A stretch of DNA of 64,000 nt from Parvibaculum sp963696585 (lineage in GTDB: Bacteria; Pseudomonadota; Alphaproteobacteria; Parvibaculales; Parvibaculaceae). Of this stretch, positions 1 through 8,807 are shown piece by piece; the first letter of the stretch is position 1; every line of letters starts with the position of its first letter. The translations under genes were made by a program, and so were the position numbers. The stretch is taken from positions 248,001 through 312,000 of the forward strand of contig CAVOKW010000035.1 in the NCBI GenBank assembly GCA_963696585.1, given 5' to 3'. The notes below the pieces were generated by a model. The model saw only the letters and a list, made by a program, of their open reading frames with translations, searched no databases and was not told the DNA's origin.

Positions 1-255
1 GCCGAATCAAGTTTCCCTATCCTTGAGCAGGCCGGGCTGGTGCACCGTCACCCTGTCCAGGGCGCAGAAACGCTCGAGCATGAGGATCTCGCGATTTATC
101 TCTTCGATCTGATGGTGGCTGCGCGAAAACTGGCTTCAGCGCGGGGTTATAACTTCCTCGCTTTTCTGCTTGGTATGGCCGCCGAGGAGGCGGCGTCCCT
201 GCAACCCGGAAAACCACTGGCGGCGGAAAGCCGGGAAGACCGCCGGATCGCCTGA
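1..255 (+). CDS. C-terminal part of a conserved hypothetical protein (5' end outside window)
   Basis: An open frame runs from the first base of the window to a TGA at 253-255, giving at least 84 residues. The visible part is a short acidic/alanine-rich helical protein; its centre reads as amphipathic helices rich in Leu, Ala and Glu (around LFDLMVAARKLA). I see no catalytic motif, signal peptide or membrane segment. It faces dprA tail to tail, 18 bases away. A start at base 106 or earlier is possible, but the frame is open to the left edge, so it is treated as partial. Function unknown. Confidence 0.55.
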   Translation, partial: AESSFPILEQAGLVHRHPVQGAETLEHEDLAIYLFDLMVAARKLASARGYNFLAFLLGMAAEEAASLQPGKPLAAESREDRRIA

Positions 256-273
256 GGCATCTTTTGGCGGCAA

Positions 274-1404
274 TCAGGCGTCCAGCAGGCTGATACGGTC
301 ACCCGTATCCCGTTGCAGACGCCCGGCAAGATCAAGTTCGAGCAGAATCACCTGCACAGAGGCAGGGCTCAGGCCTGTCTGGCGAACGATTTCGTCGCGT
401 GGTGTGGGCGTGGGGCTCAGCGCATTCAGAACGATGCGTCGTGACGTGTCGTCGGGCTCTTCGGCAAAACCATCCTCTTGCCAGTTGAAGGGCGTGCTCT
501 CCGACGCCATGAAACGGCGCTGACCGGGTGTGGCGAGGACATTCAACACGTCTTGCGCGTTTTCGACCAGTGGTGCGCCATCCTTGATGAGTTTGTTGGA
601 ACCTGCCGAGCGCGGGTCAAGCGGCGAGCCGGGCACAGCCATGACGTCGCGGTCCTGTTCGAGGGCAAAACGCGCCGTGATGAGCGAGCCGGAGCGCAGG
701 GCCGCTTCAACAATGACAACCCCGCGCGAGAGGCCGGAGATGATGCGATTGCGTCTGGGAAAGTGCTGCGCCTTGGGGCTGGTGCCGGGCGGCATTTCGC
801 TGACGACGAGGCCGGTTTCGCTCATCTGCCTTTGCAGGGTTTCGTTTTCGGAAGGATAGAAAACATCAAGCCCACCGGCGACAACGCCGATGGTGCCGCG
901 CGCGAGCGACGCGCGATGGGCCGCCGTATCAATGCCGCGCGCCAGGCCCGAAACGATGACATGATTGTTGCTCGACAGGTTGGCGGCAATGTCGGCGGCG
1001 ATGCGACAGCCGGCAGCCGAGGCGTTGCGCGCGCCAACCATGGCGATGCAGCTTTCGCGCATGAGTTCAGCATGGCCTTTGAGGGTGAGGACGGGCGGGG
1101 CGGGATCGAGTTTGGCGAGCATCGACGGATAGGCTTCATCCCCCAGCAACACGATGGTTGCCCCCATTCGTGTGCCTGTTTCGAGTTCGGCTTCAACACG
1201 GGCGAGCGAAACCGGACGCGGTGGATTTTTTTTGCCGCCGCGTGCACTCAGAGCGGGCAGGGCGTCAATAGCGGCAAGGGCGCTGCCGCAATGGCGCATG
1301 AGATCGCGGAATGTGGCCGGGCCGATATTGTCGCTGCGCGCCAGCCGCAGACGCGCCATCCATTCATCGTGAGATGGTTGTGGCGGCGTCATGCCCTCAC
1401 TCAC
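274..1404 (-). CDS. dprA: DNA-processing protein DprA
   Basis: DprA binds single-stranded DNA and loads RecA during natural transformation; in non-competent bacteria its role is less clear. The 376-residue protein has the Rossmann-like DprA fold at about 85-285 with the family motifs GARNAS (124-129), SGLARGID (152-159) and RRNRIISGL (217-225), followed by a C-terminal winged-helix-like region (about 310-374). The length is normal for the family. The ATG overlaps the stop of plsY by four bases, so it is translationally coupled and is the last gene of a pyrB-pyrC-plsY-dprA run, an order common in Rhizobiales. Confidence 0.95.
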   Translation of the reverse strand: MSEGMTPPQPSHDEWMARLRLARSDNIGPATFRDLMRHCGSALAAIDALPALSARGGKKNPPRPVSLARVEAELETGTRMGATIVLLGDEAYPSMLAKLDPAPPVLTLKGHAELMRESCIAMVGARNASAAGCRIAADIAANLSSNNHVIVSGLARGIDTAAHRASLARGTIGVVAGGLDVFYPSENETLQRQMSETGLVVSEMPPGTSPKAQHFPRRNRIISGLSRGVVIVEAALRSGSLITARFALEQDRDVMAVPGSPLDPRSAGSNKLIKDGAPLVENAQDVLNVLATPGQRRFMASESTPFNWQEDGFAEEPDDTSRRIVLNALSPTPTPRDEIVRQTGLSPASVQVILLELDLAGRLQRDTGDRISLLDA

Positions 1405-2024
1405 TCTTTCTTGCTGGCGCCGATTTTGGGTTCGGTTCCGGCAAGCAGCCGCGAGATGTTTTCACGGTGGGCATAATAGATGAAGGCGACCAGCACGAGG
1501 CTCGGCAGCACCCAATCCCAGTGATTGAGCCAGGCGAGACAGATCGGCGTCAGACCCGCGGCGACCAGCGCGGCAAGCGAGGAATAGCGCGCGAGATAAG
1601 CGACGAACAGCCAGGTCACGATGAAGAGAATGGCGACGGGCCAGAAGACACCGACGAGAATGCCGATGAAGGTCGAAACCCCTTTGCCGCCCTTGAAGCC
1701 GAGCCAGACGGGATAAAGGTGACCGAGAAAGGCCCCGAGCGCCGCGAGCATGGGCAGCGCGATGTCACCGCCTGAAAGATGTTTGGCAATCAGCACGGCG
1801 GCTGTGCCCTTGGCGGCGTCAAACAGGAATGTGCCAAAGGCAACAAGCTTGTTGCCGGTGCGCAGCGCATTCGTCGCGCCGATATTGCCTGAGCCAATAT
1901 CGCGAATGTCGCCAAGGCCCGCCATGCGCGTGAAGATGAGGCCGAAGGGAATGGATCCGAGGCCATAGCCAATGACGAGCGAGAGCAAAAGCATTGGCAG
2001 TGAGCTATCGCCTGAAGATGGCAT
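1401..2024 (-). CDS. plsY: Acyl-phosphate:glycerol-3-phosphate acyltransferase PlsY
   Basis: PlsY is the integral membrane enzyme that moves an acyl group from acyl-phosphate to glycerol-3-phosphate, the first step of phospholipid synthesis with PlsX. The 207 residues are mostly hydrophobic helices. The conserved active-site loops are visible: SIPFG near residue 24, GSGNIGATN at 44-52 and GFKGGKGVST near 108. Length and topology fit the family. It lies 95 bases after pyrC on the same strand and overlaps dprA by four bases, so it is probably co-transcribed with both. Confidence 0.95.
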   Translation of the reverse strand: MPSSGDSSLPMLLLSLVIGYGLGSIPFGLIFTRMAGLGDIRDIGSGNIGATNALRTGNKLVAFGTFLFDAAKGTAAVLIAKHLSGGDIALPMLAALGAFLGHLYPVWLGFKGGKGVSTFIGILVGVFWPVAILFIVTWLFVAYLARYSSLAALVAAGLTPICLAWLNHWDWVLPSLVLVAFIYYAHRENISRLLAGTEPKIGASKKE

Positions 2025-2119
2025 GATGATTTTCTCTGTCGATAATGGCCCCGGGCCAGCTTGGTCGATTCAAGCGGCTTCGTCCATTCTAACCTGAAGG
2101 TTGAGAGGGATAAGCGGGC

Positions 2120-3406
2120 TTATCCGCGGGTGAAAACCGTGCGGCCGCCAACGATGGTGCGTATGGCGTGGCCCTGAAAACGGCGATCTTCAAAATTGGT
2201 GTTCTTGGACGCTGATTTGAGCTTGGCGGCATCCAGCATCCAGGGCGCATCGAGGTCGATCAGCACGAGGTCAGCAGGCTGGCCGGGCTGGAGACGGGCG
2301 GTTTTGAGGCCCAGCAAATCGGCGGGCACATGCGTCATGGCGGCGAGCAGACGGGAAAGCGGGACATCGCCGTTGTGATAGAGCGAGAGGGCGACAGGCA
2401 GCAAAGTTTCAAGCCCGATGGCACCGAATGTCGCCTCGGCAAAGGGGCGTCGTTTGACTTCGGAGTCCTGCGGATCGTGGCTTGAGACGATGACATCAAT
2501 CGTCCCATTGGCAAGTCCCGCGACCAATGCGCGCCGATCCACTTCGCTGCGCAAGGGGGGCGACAGCTTGAAGAAGGTGCGGTAGGGGCCGACGTCGTTT
2601 TCATTGAGCTGCAAATGCGCCGCGGACACGCCGCAGGTGACCTGAAGACCGTTCTTCTTGGCGCGGGCGATAATGTCGACAGAGGCGGCGCAGGAGATTT
2701 GCGCGATGTGCAAGCGACCGCCCGTTGCTTCCAGCAGGCGCAGATCGCGCTCGATCATGATGGTTTCGGCCATCGATGGAATGCCCGCAAGACCAAGACG
2801 GCTGGCCAATTCGCTTTCATTCATGACGCCGCGCGAGAGATGCGGATCTTCGGCATGCTGAACAATGAGCGCACCGAAGGAGGCGGCATAGCTCAAGGCG
2901 CGACGCATGACGAGGCTGTTGGCGACGGATTTCACACCATCGGTAAAGGCGACGGCGCCGGCCTCACGCAAAAGACCGATTTCGGTCATTTCTTCGCCCT
3001 GCAAGCCCTTGGTCAGTGCGGCCATGGGATGCACATGCACGATCGCCGTATCGCGGGCGCGACGCTCGATATAGTCCACGATCGCCACGTCGTCGATCAC
3101 CGGATGGGTGTTCGGCATGACGATCACGGTTGTCACGCCACCGGCTGCGGCCGCGTGGCTCGCCGTGGCCAGCGTTTCGCGATGTTCGGCGCCGGGTTCA
3201 CCAGTGAAGACGCGCATATCGACAAGACCGGGGGCGAGCAGATGACCCTTGCAGTCGATGACATCGGCGCCGACGGGAATATTTTTCTGGGTGATGTCGG
3301 GTCCGAGCGCTTCAATCAACCCGTTGCGAATAACGAGGCTGCCCTTCTGGTCATAGCCAGTTGCGGGATCGAAGAGGCGGGCGTTCTTGAGAATGATCAG
3401 GCTCAT
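2120..3406 (-). CDS. pyrC: Dihydroorotase-like protein PyrC, probably catalytically inactive (PyrC' type)
   Basis: The 428-residue protein has the full amidohydrolase fold of type I dihydroorotase and overlaps pyrB by four bases. The residues that bind zinc in active enzymes look lost. The N-terminal HxH motif that normally follows the LVDM segment is replaced by Arg65 and Phe67 (LVDMRVFTGEPG, 61-72). The late catalytic Asp of the TDHAPH motif is replaced by Ser (VSSHDPQD). Non-catalytic PyrC' subunits that scaffold aspartate carbamoyltransferase are known in other proteobacteria. I infer the same role here, with a true dihydroorotase encoded elsewhere. Confidence 0.88.
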   Translation of the reverse strand: MSLIILKNARLFDPATGYDQKGSLVIRNGLIEALGPDITQKNIPVGADVIDCKGHLLAPGLVDMRVFTGEPGAEHRETLATASHAAAAGGVTTVIVMPNTHPVIDDVAIVDYIERRARDTAIVHVHPMAALTKGLQGEEMTEIGLLREAGAVAFTDGVKSVANSLVMRRALSYAASFGALIVQHAEDPHLSRGVMNESELASRLGLAGIPSMAETIMIERDLRLLEATGGRLHIAQISCAASVDIIARAKKNGLQVTCGVSAAHLQLNENDVGPYRTFFKLSPPLRSEVDRRALVAGLANGTIDVIVSSHDPQDSEVKRRPFAEATFGAIGLETLLPVALSLYHNGDVPLSRLLAAMTHVPADLLGLKTARLQPGQPADLVLIDLDAPWMLDAAKLKSASKNTNFEDRRFQGHAIRTIVGGRTVFTRG

Positions 3407-4371
3407 GCGCGGGCCTCATTGGGCAGATTGCGCGCCAGGGCATCGAGCACGGCCATGCGCACCGCCACACCCATTTCAACCTGTTCGCGGATCAGCGACC
3501 GGTTGATGTCGTCGGCGACCGCGCTGTCAATTTCGACACCGCGATTCATCGGGCCGGGATGCATGACCAGCGCGTCGGGCCTGGCATGGGCGAGTTTGGC
3601 GTGGTCGAGGCCGTAATAATGGAAATATTCGCGCTGCGAGGGCACATAGGAGCCGGTCATGCGCTCCAGTTGCAGGCGCAGCATCATGACGATGTCGCAG
3701 CCTTCCAGACCCTTGATCATGTCGTGGCTGACTTCGACGCCGAAGCGTTCGATGCCGACGGGCAACAAGGTGGGGGGCGCGATGACACGGACGCGCGCGC
3801 CCATGGCATTGAGCAGCAGGATATTGGAGCGCGCGACGCGGCTATGCAGCACATCGCCGCAAATGGCGACCAGCAGACCCTCGATCTTGCCCTTGCGGCG
3901 GCGAATGGTCAGCGCGTCGAGCAGCGCCTGTGTCGGGTGTTCATGTGAGCCATCGCCCGCATTGATGACCGAGCAGCCGACTTTCTGGGCGAGAAGTTCG
4001 ACGGCACCGGAGTCCTGATGGCGGATGATGATGAGATCGGGATGCATGGCGTTGAGCGTCACCGCCGTGTCGATCAGCGTTTCGCCCTTTTTGACCGAGG
4101 ACGAGTTCACCGACATGTTCATGACGTCGGCACCAAGGCGCTTGCCGGCCAGCTCGAAGGAGCTTTGGGTGCGGGTGGAGGCCTCGAAGAACAGATTGAT
4201 CTGGGTGCGACCGCGAAGGACGGAGCCCTTTTTATCGACTTGCCGGTTTTGCACGACATAGGTGTCGGCGAGATCGAGCAGCGCGATAATGTCGTTCTTC
4301 GACAGGCCCTCAATCCCCAGCAAATGGCGATGGGGGAAGATGATCTCTGGCTGTCGATCCGTGCTGGTCAT
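3403..4371 (-). CDS. pyrB: Aspartate carbamoyltransferase catalytic subunit
   Basis: PyrB condenses carbamoyl phosphate with aspartate in the second step of pyrimidine synthesis. The 322 residues carry the carbamoyl-phosphate loop FEASTRTQSSFE (S65-T66-R67-T68) and the HPTQALLD segment of the family. The length is normal. No pyrI regulatory chain is nearby; the gene is coupled to the PyrC'-like gene, which fits a dodecameric PyrB/PyrC' complex. The first 53 codons plus the upstream region exist a second time at 7281-7484. The divergent acyl-CoA dehydrogenase gene begins 111 bases away. Confidence 0.95.
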   Translation of the reverse strand: MTSTDRQPEIIFPHRHLLGIEGLSKNDIIALLDLADTYVVQNRQVDKKGSVLRGRTQINLFFEASTRTQSSFELAGKRLGADVMNMSVNSSSVKKGETLIDTAVTLNAMHPDLIIIRHQDSGAVELLAQKVGCSVINAGDGSHEHPTQALLDALTIRRRKGKIEGLLVAICGDVLHSRVARSNILLLNAMGARVRVIAPPTLLPVGIERFGVEVSHDMIKGLEGCDIVMMLRLQLERMTGSYVPSQREYFHYYGLDHAKLAHARPDALVMHPGPMNRGVEIDSAVADDINRSLIREQVEMGVAVRMAVLDALARNLPNEARA

Positions 4372-4482
4372 TAAAGCTGGATTGTATAGGGCCGATTCCG
4401 GGGTGGGGCAAGGGCGAGCGGGTCGCAGTCCCCTGATTTTCCCTGTCGTGATAGCATGAGGGTAAACAAAGGGAGAAAAACC

Positions 4483-6159
4483 ATGTCACTGACAGCACCT
4501 TTTGCCACGCATGAGGTCTTTAACCAGCCCCCGGCGCTTGAAAATTACAATCTCTTTGCCAGTGACAAGGTGCTCGGCGAGACTGTCCGGCGCGAAGGCG
4601 CGGTCATGTTTTGCGACTCACTTGATCGTTTTGGCGCGCAGATCGGTACGGCGGAGGTCATTGATCTGGGGCGTCAGGCCAACACCTATCTGCCGGTTCT
4701 GAAAAGCTTTGACCGTTTCGGTCATCGTCTCGACAAGGTCGAGTTTCATCCCGGCTATCATCAGCTCATGGCGCTGTCGGTGGCGCAGGGGCTGCATGGC
4801 TCGCCTTGGGATCATCTCAAAGACGGCTCCGCAGCCAGATCCGGCACCATCGTCGGGCGGCTTGCAGGCACCTATATGATGACGCAGATCGAGGCAGGGC
4901 ATGGCTGTCCCATCACGATGACCAATGCAGCTGTGCCTGCGCTTCTGTTTCAGGACGATCTGGCCGCGACCTGGATCCCGCGTATCCTGTCGCGCGCCTA
5001 TGATGCGCGCTTTCTCCCCGCCTCCGAAAAGACCGGCGTTACCTTCGGCATGGGCATGACGGAAAAACAGGGCGGCACGGATGTGCGCGCCAATACGACC
5101 AGCGCCCAGCCTGTGGGCGCGGGCGGACCGGGCGGCGAATATCTCATCACCGGTCACAAGTGGTTTTTCTCCGCCCCGATGTGCGATGCCTTTCTCGTGC
5201 TGGCGCAAGCGCCGGGCGGGCTTTCCTGCTTTCTGCTGCCGCGCTTCACGCCGGATGGCGAGGTCAATGCCATTCGCATCCAGCGCCTCAAAGACAAGGT
5301 CGGCAACAAATCGAATGCCTCTTCAGAGGTCGAGTTTCAGGCGGCCCATGCCTGGCTTATCGGCGAAGAGGGGCGCGGCGTGCGCAACATCATCGAGATG
5401 GCGACCTATACGCGGCTGGATTGTGCGGTCGCCACGGCTGGCATGATGCGCGCGGCGGTGGCGCAGGCGCTGCATCATTGCAGCTATCGCACGGTCTTCC
5501 AGAAAAAGCTCATCGACCAGCCGCTGATGTCGAATGTGCTGGCCGATCTGGCGCTTGAAACGGAGGCAGCGACGGCGCTTTCCTTCCGTGTGGCGCGCAG
5601 CTTTGACGAGGCGGCGGGCAATGAGGCGCAAGCCGCCTTCCGCCGCATCATGACGCCGGTTGCCAAATACTGGGTCTGCAAGCGCGCGCCCAATCTTGCC
5701 TATGAAGCGATGGAGTGTCTGGGCGGCAATGGCTATGTCGAGGAAGGCCTTGCGGGCCGCATCTATCGCGAGATGCCGGTGAACGCCATATGGGAAGGCT
5801 CCGGCAATGTCATGTGTCTTGATGTGCTGCGCGCCATGGCGCGCGAGCCTGAGGCGCTCGACATTGTGCTGGCCGAGTTTGCGCTCGCGCGTGGTCAGAG
5901 CCGCGCCTATGACCTTGCGCTTGATCGCCTGAAGGATGATTTTACCGACAGTGCCGGGCTTGAGGGGCGTTCGCGCCAGATCGTCGAGGCGATGGCCAAG
6001 GTTGCAGCGGGCTCGATTCTGCTCCGGCATGCGCCCGAGTCCGTGTCTGACGCCTATTGCGCGACACGGCTTGGCCGCGACTGGGGCGATCTTTATGGCA
6101 CGCTGCCGGTGGGTGTCGATCAGCGCGCGATATTGGAGCGGGCGCGGGTTGCGGTGTGA
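4483..6159 (+). CDS. Acyl-CoA dehydrogenase family protein, AidB-like
   Basis: A 558-residue flavoprotein of the acyl-CoA dehydrogenase superfamily. The size and the N-terminal extension (SLTAPFATHEVFNQPP) match the AidB group rather than the roughly 380-residue beta-oxidation enzymes. Visible family motifs are GMGMTEKQGGTD near residue 190 and CLGGNGYVEE near residue 415. The ATG at 4483 follows a purine-rich GGGAGAAAAA stretch and fits better than an in-frame ATG at 4456. AidB proteins bind FAD and DNA and are linked to alkylation stress, but many homologues are uncharacterised. The substrate is not predicted. Confidence 0.88.
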   Translation: MSLTAPFATHEVFNQPPALENYNLFASDKVLGETVRREGAVMFCDSLDRFGAQIGTAEVIDLGRQANTYLPVLKSFDRFGHRLDKVEFHPGYHQLMALSVAQGLHGSPWDHLKDGSAARSGTIVGRLAGTYMMTQIEAGHGCPITMTNAAVPALLFQDDLAATWIPRILSRAYDARFLPASEKTGVTFGMGMTEKQGGTDVRANTTSAQPVGAGGPGGEYLITGHKWFFSAPMCDAFLVLAQAPGGLSCFLLPRFTPDGEVNAIRIQRLKDKVGNKSNASSEVEFQAAHAWLIGEEGRGVRNIIEMATYTRLDCAVATAGMMRAAVAQALHHCSYRTVFQKKLIDQPLMSNVLADLALETEAATALSFRVARSFDEAAGNEAQAAFRRIMTPVAKYWVCKRAPNLAYEAMECLGGNGYVEEGLAGRIYREMPVNAIWEGSGNVMCLDVLRAMAREPEALDIVLAEFALARGQSRAYDLALDRLKDDFTDSAGLEGRSRQIVEAMAKVAAGSILLRHAPESVSDAYCATRLGRDWGDLYGTLPVGVDQRAILERARVAV

Positions 6160-6164
6160 CGTCG

Positions 6165-7088
6165 TCAGGCGACCTGGCCGAAGATCCAAAGCATGAGGGG
6201 CATGGTGATGACCGCCAGAATCGTGCCGCCGGTGATCAGGCTCGCCATCAGTTCCATATGGCCGCCAAGCTGGCGGGCCAGAACATAAGAGGATGTCGCG
6301 CCGGGCACTGCGCCGCAGATCAGCACGACGAGGCGTGGCAGGCCGGTGACGCCGAAAAGCAGGCAAAAGCCCATCATCATGGCGGGCATGAGAATCAGCT
6401 TCAGCGCACTGGTATAGATGACGGTGCCCTTGGCTTCGAAGACATGGCCAATGCGCAGGCCGCCGCCGACCGCGACCAGGCCGAGGGTCAGCGAGGCGTC
6501 ACCAATGATCTTGGCGGTGACGGCGAGGGGGCCGGGCAGGCCGATGCCCGAGACATTGAGAAAGATGCCCGCCGCACAGGCAAGGATCAGCGGATTTTTG
6601 CCAAGCAGCTTCAGAAGCGTCATCGGCGTTGGTGAAATGCCCTGTGCATAGCGTGTCAGCACGGTCACCGACATGACATTGGCAAGCGGCACCAGCACCG
6701 CAAAGGAAACAGCGGCGAGTGTCACACCTTCCCTGCCATAAAGCGCGGCGATGGCGGCGAGTGCGACATAGCTGTTCCAGCGCACGGCGCCCTGAAAGAT
6801 CGAGGAGAACTCCGATCCTGACACGGGCGCAAATCGCTGCACCACCATCAGCAGCACGACCATGGACATGAGCCCGGCAGCCAGCGCCCCGGCCATGGGC
6901 CAGACATCAAAGCTCGCCAGATCAGCGACGGCCAGCGTATGGGTCAGGAGAGCCGGGAAGAGCACATAATAATTGAGTTGATCGAGTGGTTCCCAGATTG
7001 CCTCGCCCGGAAAACCATACCGCTTCATGGCAAAACCCATGGCGATGACGATAAAAACGGGGATGAGGGAATTGAGAATGGCGACCAT
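6165..7088 (-). CDS. AEC-family (auxin efflux carrier type) membrane transporter
   Basis: The 307-residue protein is almost entirely hydrophobic helices, with about ten predicted membrane segments, and begins with an N-terminal helix around LNSLIPVFIVIAMGF. That pattern and length fit the bacterial auxin-efflux-carrier (Mem_trans) family, which exports organic anions such as malate. The substrate cannot be read from sequence. The gene converges on the acyl-CoA dehydrogenase with five bases between the stops. The last 92 bases of this region are repeated without mismatch at 7647-7738. Confidence 0.85.
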   Translation of the reverse strand: MVAILNSLIPVFIVIAMGFAMKRYGFPGEAIWEPLDQLNYYVLFPALLTHTLAVADLASFDVWPMAGALAAGLMSMVVLLMVVQRFAPVSGSEFSSIFQGAVRWNSYVALAAIAALYGREGVTLAAVSFAVLVPLANVMSVTVLTRYAQGISPTPMTLLKLLGKNPLILACAAGIFLNVSGIGLPGPLAVTAKIIGDASLTLGLVAVGGGLRIGHVFEAKGTVIYTSALKLILMPAMMMGFCLLFGVTGLPRLVVLICGAVPGATSSYVLARQLGGHMELMASLITGGTILAVITMPLMLWIFGQVA

Positions 7089-7172
7089 GATGCGCGTGGC
7101 GGTTTGCCCGCCTGTCTTGTTGATTGTCCGACGGGTTTAGCAGAACGCTGTCAGACGCGCCAATCGGGGCAT

Positions 7173-7280
7173 TCAGGGGTTCTGTCTCGGGCGGGTTGCC
7201 ATATCCGGCAGGATTTCAGACGAAATATCTTCCAGCAAACGACGCGCCGTTTCAGGCAGCGGGAAGATCACGGGCAGGAT
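7173..7280 (-). pseudogene. C-terminal remnant of an unidentified gene
   Basis: About 35 codons read on the minus strand to a TGA at 7173-7175 with a natural-looking composition (PETARRLLEDISSEILP). The upstream side is cut where the duplicated pyrB segment begins at 7281. I do not recognise the family. It may be the tail of a gene destroyed by the duplication event, or chance coding potential. Confidence 0.25.
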
Positions 7281-7484
7281 CGCGAAGGACGGAGCCCTTT
7301 TTATCGACGTGCCGGTTTTGCACGACATAGGTGTCGGCGAGATCGAGCAGCGCGATAATGTCGTTCTTCGACAGGCCCTCAATCCCCAGCAAATGGCGGT
7401 GGGGGAAGATGATCTCTGGCTGTCGATCCGTGCTGGTCATTAAAGCTGGATTGCATAGGGCCGATTCCGGGGGTGGGGCAAGGG
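7281..7484 (-). pseudogene. Duplicated 5' end of pyrB with its upstream region
   Basis: Bases 7281-7484 repeat 4212-4414 with only about four differences, one of them an extra G near the right end. The copy keeps the pyrB start codon at 7440 and codons 1-53 (one changed: Gln44 codon to His), then runs into unrelated sequence and stops. It also carries the original upstream region, so it may hold an active pyrB promoter. It cannot encode a working enzyme because it ends before the STRT phosphate loop. Confidence 0.9.
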
Positions 7485-7567
7485 TCCTTGGGCATTGCGT
7501 CTTATCAAGGTTTATTCCGGGTTCCGACGGCGCGAGGGCCTGGATGGCAAACTGAAAGAAACCTGAA

Positions 7568-7598
7568 CGTCATGCCCCGCTTCAGGCGGGGCATGACG
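7568..7598. repeat. Palindromic repeat with 13-bp perfect stem
   Basis: The arms CGTCATGCCCCGC (7568-7580) and GCGGGGCATGACG (7586-7598) pair perfectly around a five-base TTCAG loop. The outer GTCATGCC/GGCATGAC ends match the repeat clusters near 38.2, 39.8 and 45.6 kb. It sits between the two halves of the duplication scar. Confidence 0.75.
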
Positions 7599-7646
7599 GA
7601 AGAGGGGGATCATGGCATGTGTGCCGGATGACGATTTGTAGCTCTA

Positions 7647-7738
7647 GCCGAAGATCCAAAGCATGAGGGGCATGGTGATGACCGCCAGAATCGTGCCGCC
7701 GGTGATCAGGCTCGCCATCAGTTCCATATGGCCGCCAA
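7647..7738 (-). pseudogene. Duplicated 3' end of the AEC transporter gene
   Basis: These 92 bases are identical to 6177-6268, the last part of the AEC carrier gene without its stop codon. Beyond 7738 the sequence changes abruptly. With the pyrB copy at 7281-7484, the order pyrB-start then carrier-end is the same as in the original locus. This suggests that a block of roughly 2 kb was copied in tandem and its middle, the acyl-CoA dehydrogenase, was deleted. Confidence 0.9.
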
Positions 7739-7811
7739 CAAGGAGAAGCAGATTGCGGCGGTGACGATATTCCTGTTGCTCGTTCTGCGTCACGCGGGTC
7801 TTCATGAGTGC

Positions 7812-8333
7812 CTAGAGGTGGCGCAGCCGGTCAAGGGCGCCTTGCAGGATGTAGGACGCCGCCATCTTGTCGACCAGTTCGGCGCGTCGGGCGCGGCTTG
7901 TATCGGCTTCCAGCAATGTTCGTGTGACGGCCTGGGTGGACATGCGTTCATCCTGATAGATGATGGGCAGGTCGGTCAGCGGTTCGAGATTGCGGACAAA
8001 GGCGCGGGTCGATTGGCAGCGCGGGCCTTCGGTGCCATCCATGTTGAGGGGCAGGCCGATAATGAGCGCGCCGACGCCATGCCTGGCAGCAATGGCAAGC
8101 AGCATTTCGGCGTCCGCCTTGAACCTGGTGCGCTTGATGGTTTCGAGCGGGGTGGCGACGGCGAGCGAGACATCGGTGAGGGCCAGGCCGATAGTCTTGG
8201 AGCCGAGATCAAGGCCAAGCAGCCTCTGACCACGTGCCAGAAGCGGCTTCAATTCTTCCAGGGTTTTCACGTTGCCGGTCAAAAACCAATCTCCCAAGGC
8301 CTGTTTCCGGGCTCTAAATGCCTTTTTGCGCAT
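7812..8333 (-). CDS. ruvX: RuvX/YqgF-family pre-16S rRNA nuclease
   Basis: YqgF/RuvX proteins have an RNase H-like fold and help process the 5' end of 16S rRNA; they are also called putative Holliday junction resolvases. Visible motifs are the first catalytic strand LLGLDLGSKTIGLALTD, the GLPLNMDG loop and the YQDERMSTQAV segment with acidic residues. From the ATG at 8333 the protein has 173 residues. A GTG at 8270 (VKTLEELKPLL) would give the usual length of about 152, so the start is uncertain. It is divergent from gatC. Confidence 0.9.
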   Translation of the reverse strand: MRKKAFRARKQALGDWFLTGNVKTLEELKPLLARGQRLLGLDLGSKTIGLALTDVSLAVATPLETIKRTRFKADAEMLLAIAARHGVGALIIGLPLNMDGTEGPRCQSTRAFVRNLEPLTDLPIIYQDERMSTQAVTRTLLEADTSRARRAELVDKMAASYILQGALDRLRHL

Positions 8334-8515
8334 GGGAAAGCCAGCATTTCGCGTCAGGACAGCCTGATTTTATGGGCTTTGCAACGCAGCATTGCGGCTG
8401 TGGTACAGGCTTTGTTATGTTGCGGCCGATTCAAACATGACGGGACAGACGTCAGGGCGCGCCACCCAAGCGGCGCATTCATGACTGTTTCTCGACCTCC
8501 AACAAAGGCAGGCCC

Positions 8516-8803
8516 ATGTCGGTCGATCAGAACACGGTCCGGCACATCGCCCGACTTGCACGTATCGCTGTGCGGGAAGATGAGCTGGAAGTACTCGCAA
8601 ATGAACTCAATGGCATTCTCGCCTGGGTGGAACAGCTCGGCGAAGTGCCGACTGACGGCATTGAGCCGATGACAGGCGCTGTCGAGATGAGCATGAAGAT
8701 GCGGGACGATGTGGTCACAACGGGCAATCTTCAGGAACAGGTGACGGCCAATGCGCCGGGCAGCGATGACGGCTTCTTTGTCGTCCCGAAAGTGGTGGAG
8801 TAA
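8516..8803 (+). CDS. gatC: Glutamyl/aspartyl-tRNA amidotransferase subunit C
   Basis: GatC is the small subunit that clamps GatA to GatB in the complex that converts Glu-tRNA(Gln) and Asp-tRNA(Asn) to the amide forms. The 95 residues begin with the typical helix VRHIARLARIAV and end with the conserved FFVVPKVVE tail, which occupies the GatA active-site region. Length is normal. The gatA start follows four bases after the stop, so gatC, gatA and gatB form one operon. Confidence 0.95.
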   Translation: MSVDQNTVRHIARLARIAVREDELEVLANELNGILAWVEQLGEVPTDGIEPMTGAVEMSMKMRDDVVTTGNLQEQVTANAPGSDDGFFVVPKVVE

Positions 8804-8807
8804 GCCC

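Noticed and set aside
478..1476. 332-codon plus-strand frame opposite dprA
   Set aside because: It is antisense to a clearly recognised dprA and has no recognisable domain; long antisense frames are common in GC-rich DNA.
5323..6366. 347-codon minus-strand frame opposite the acyl-CoA dehydrogenase
   Set aside because: Antisense shadow rich in Arg, His and Ala without motifs; the plus strand has full family motifs.
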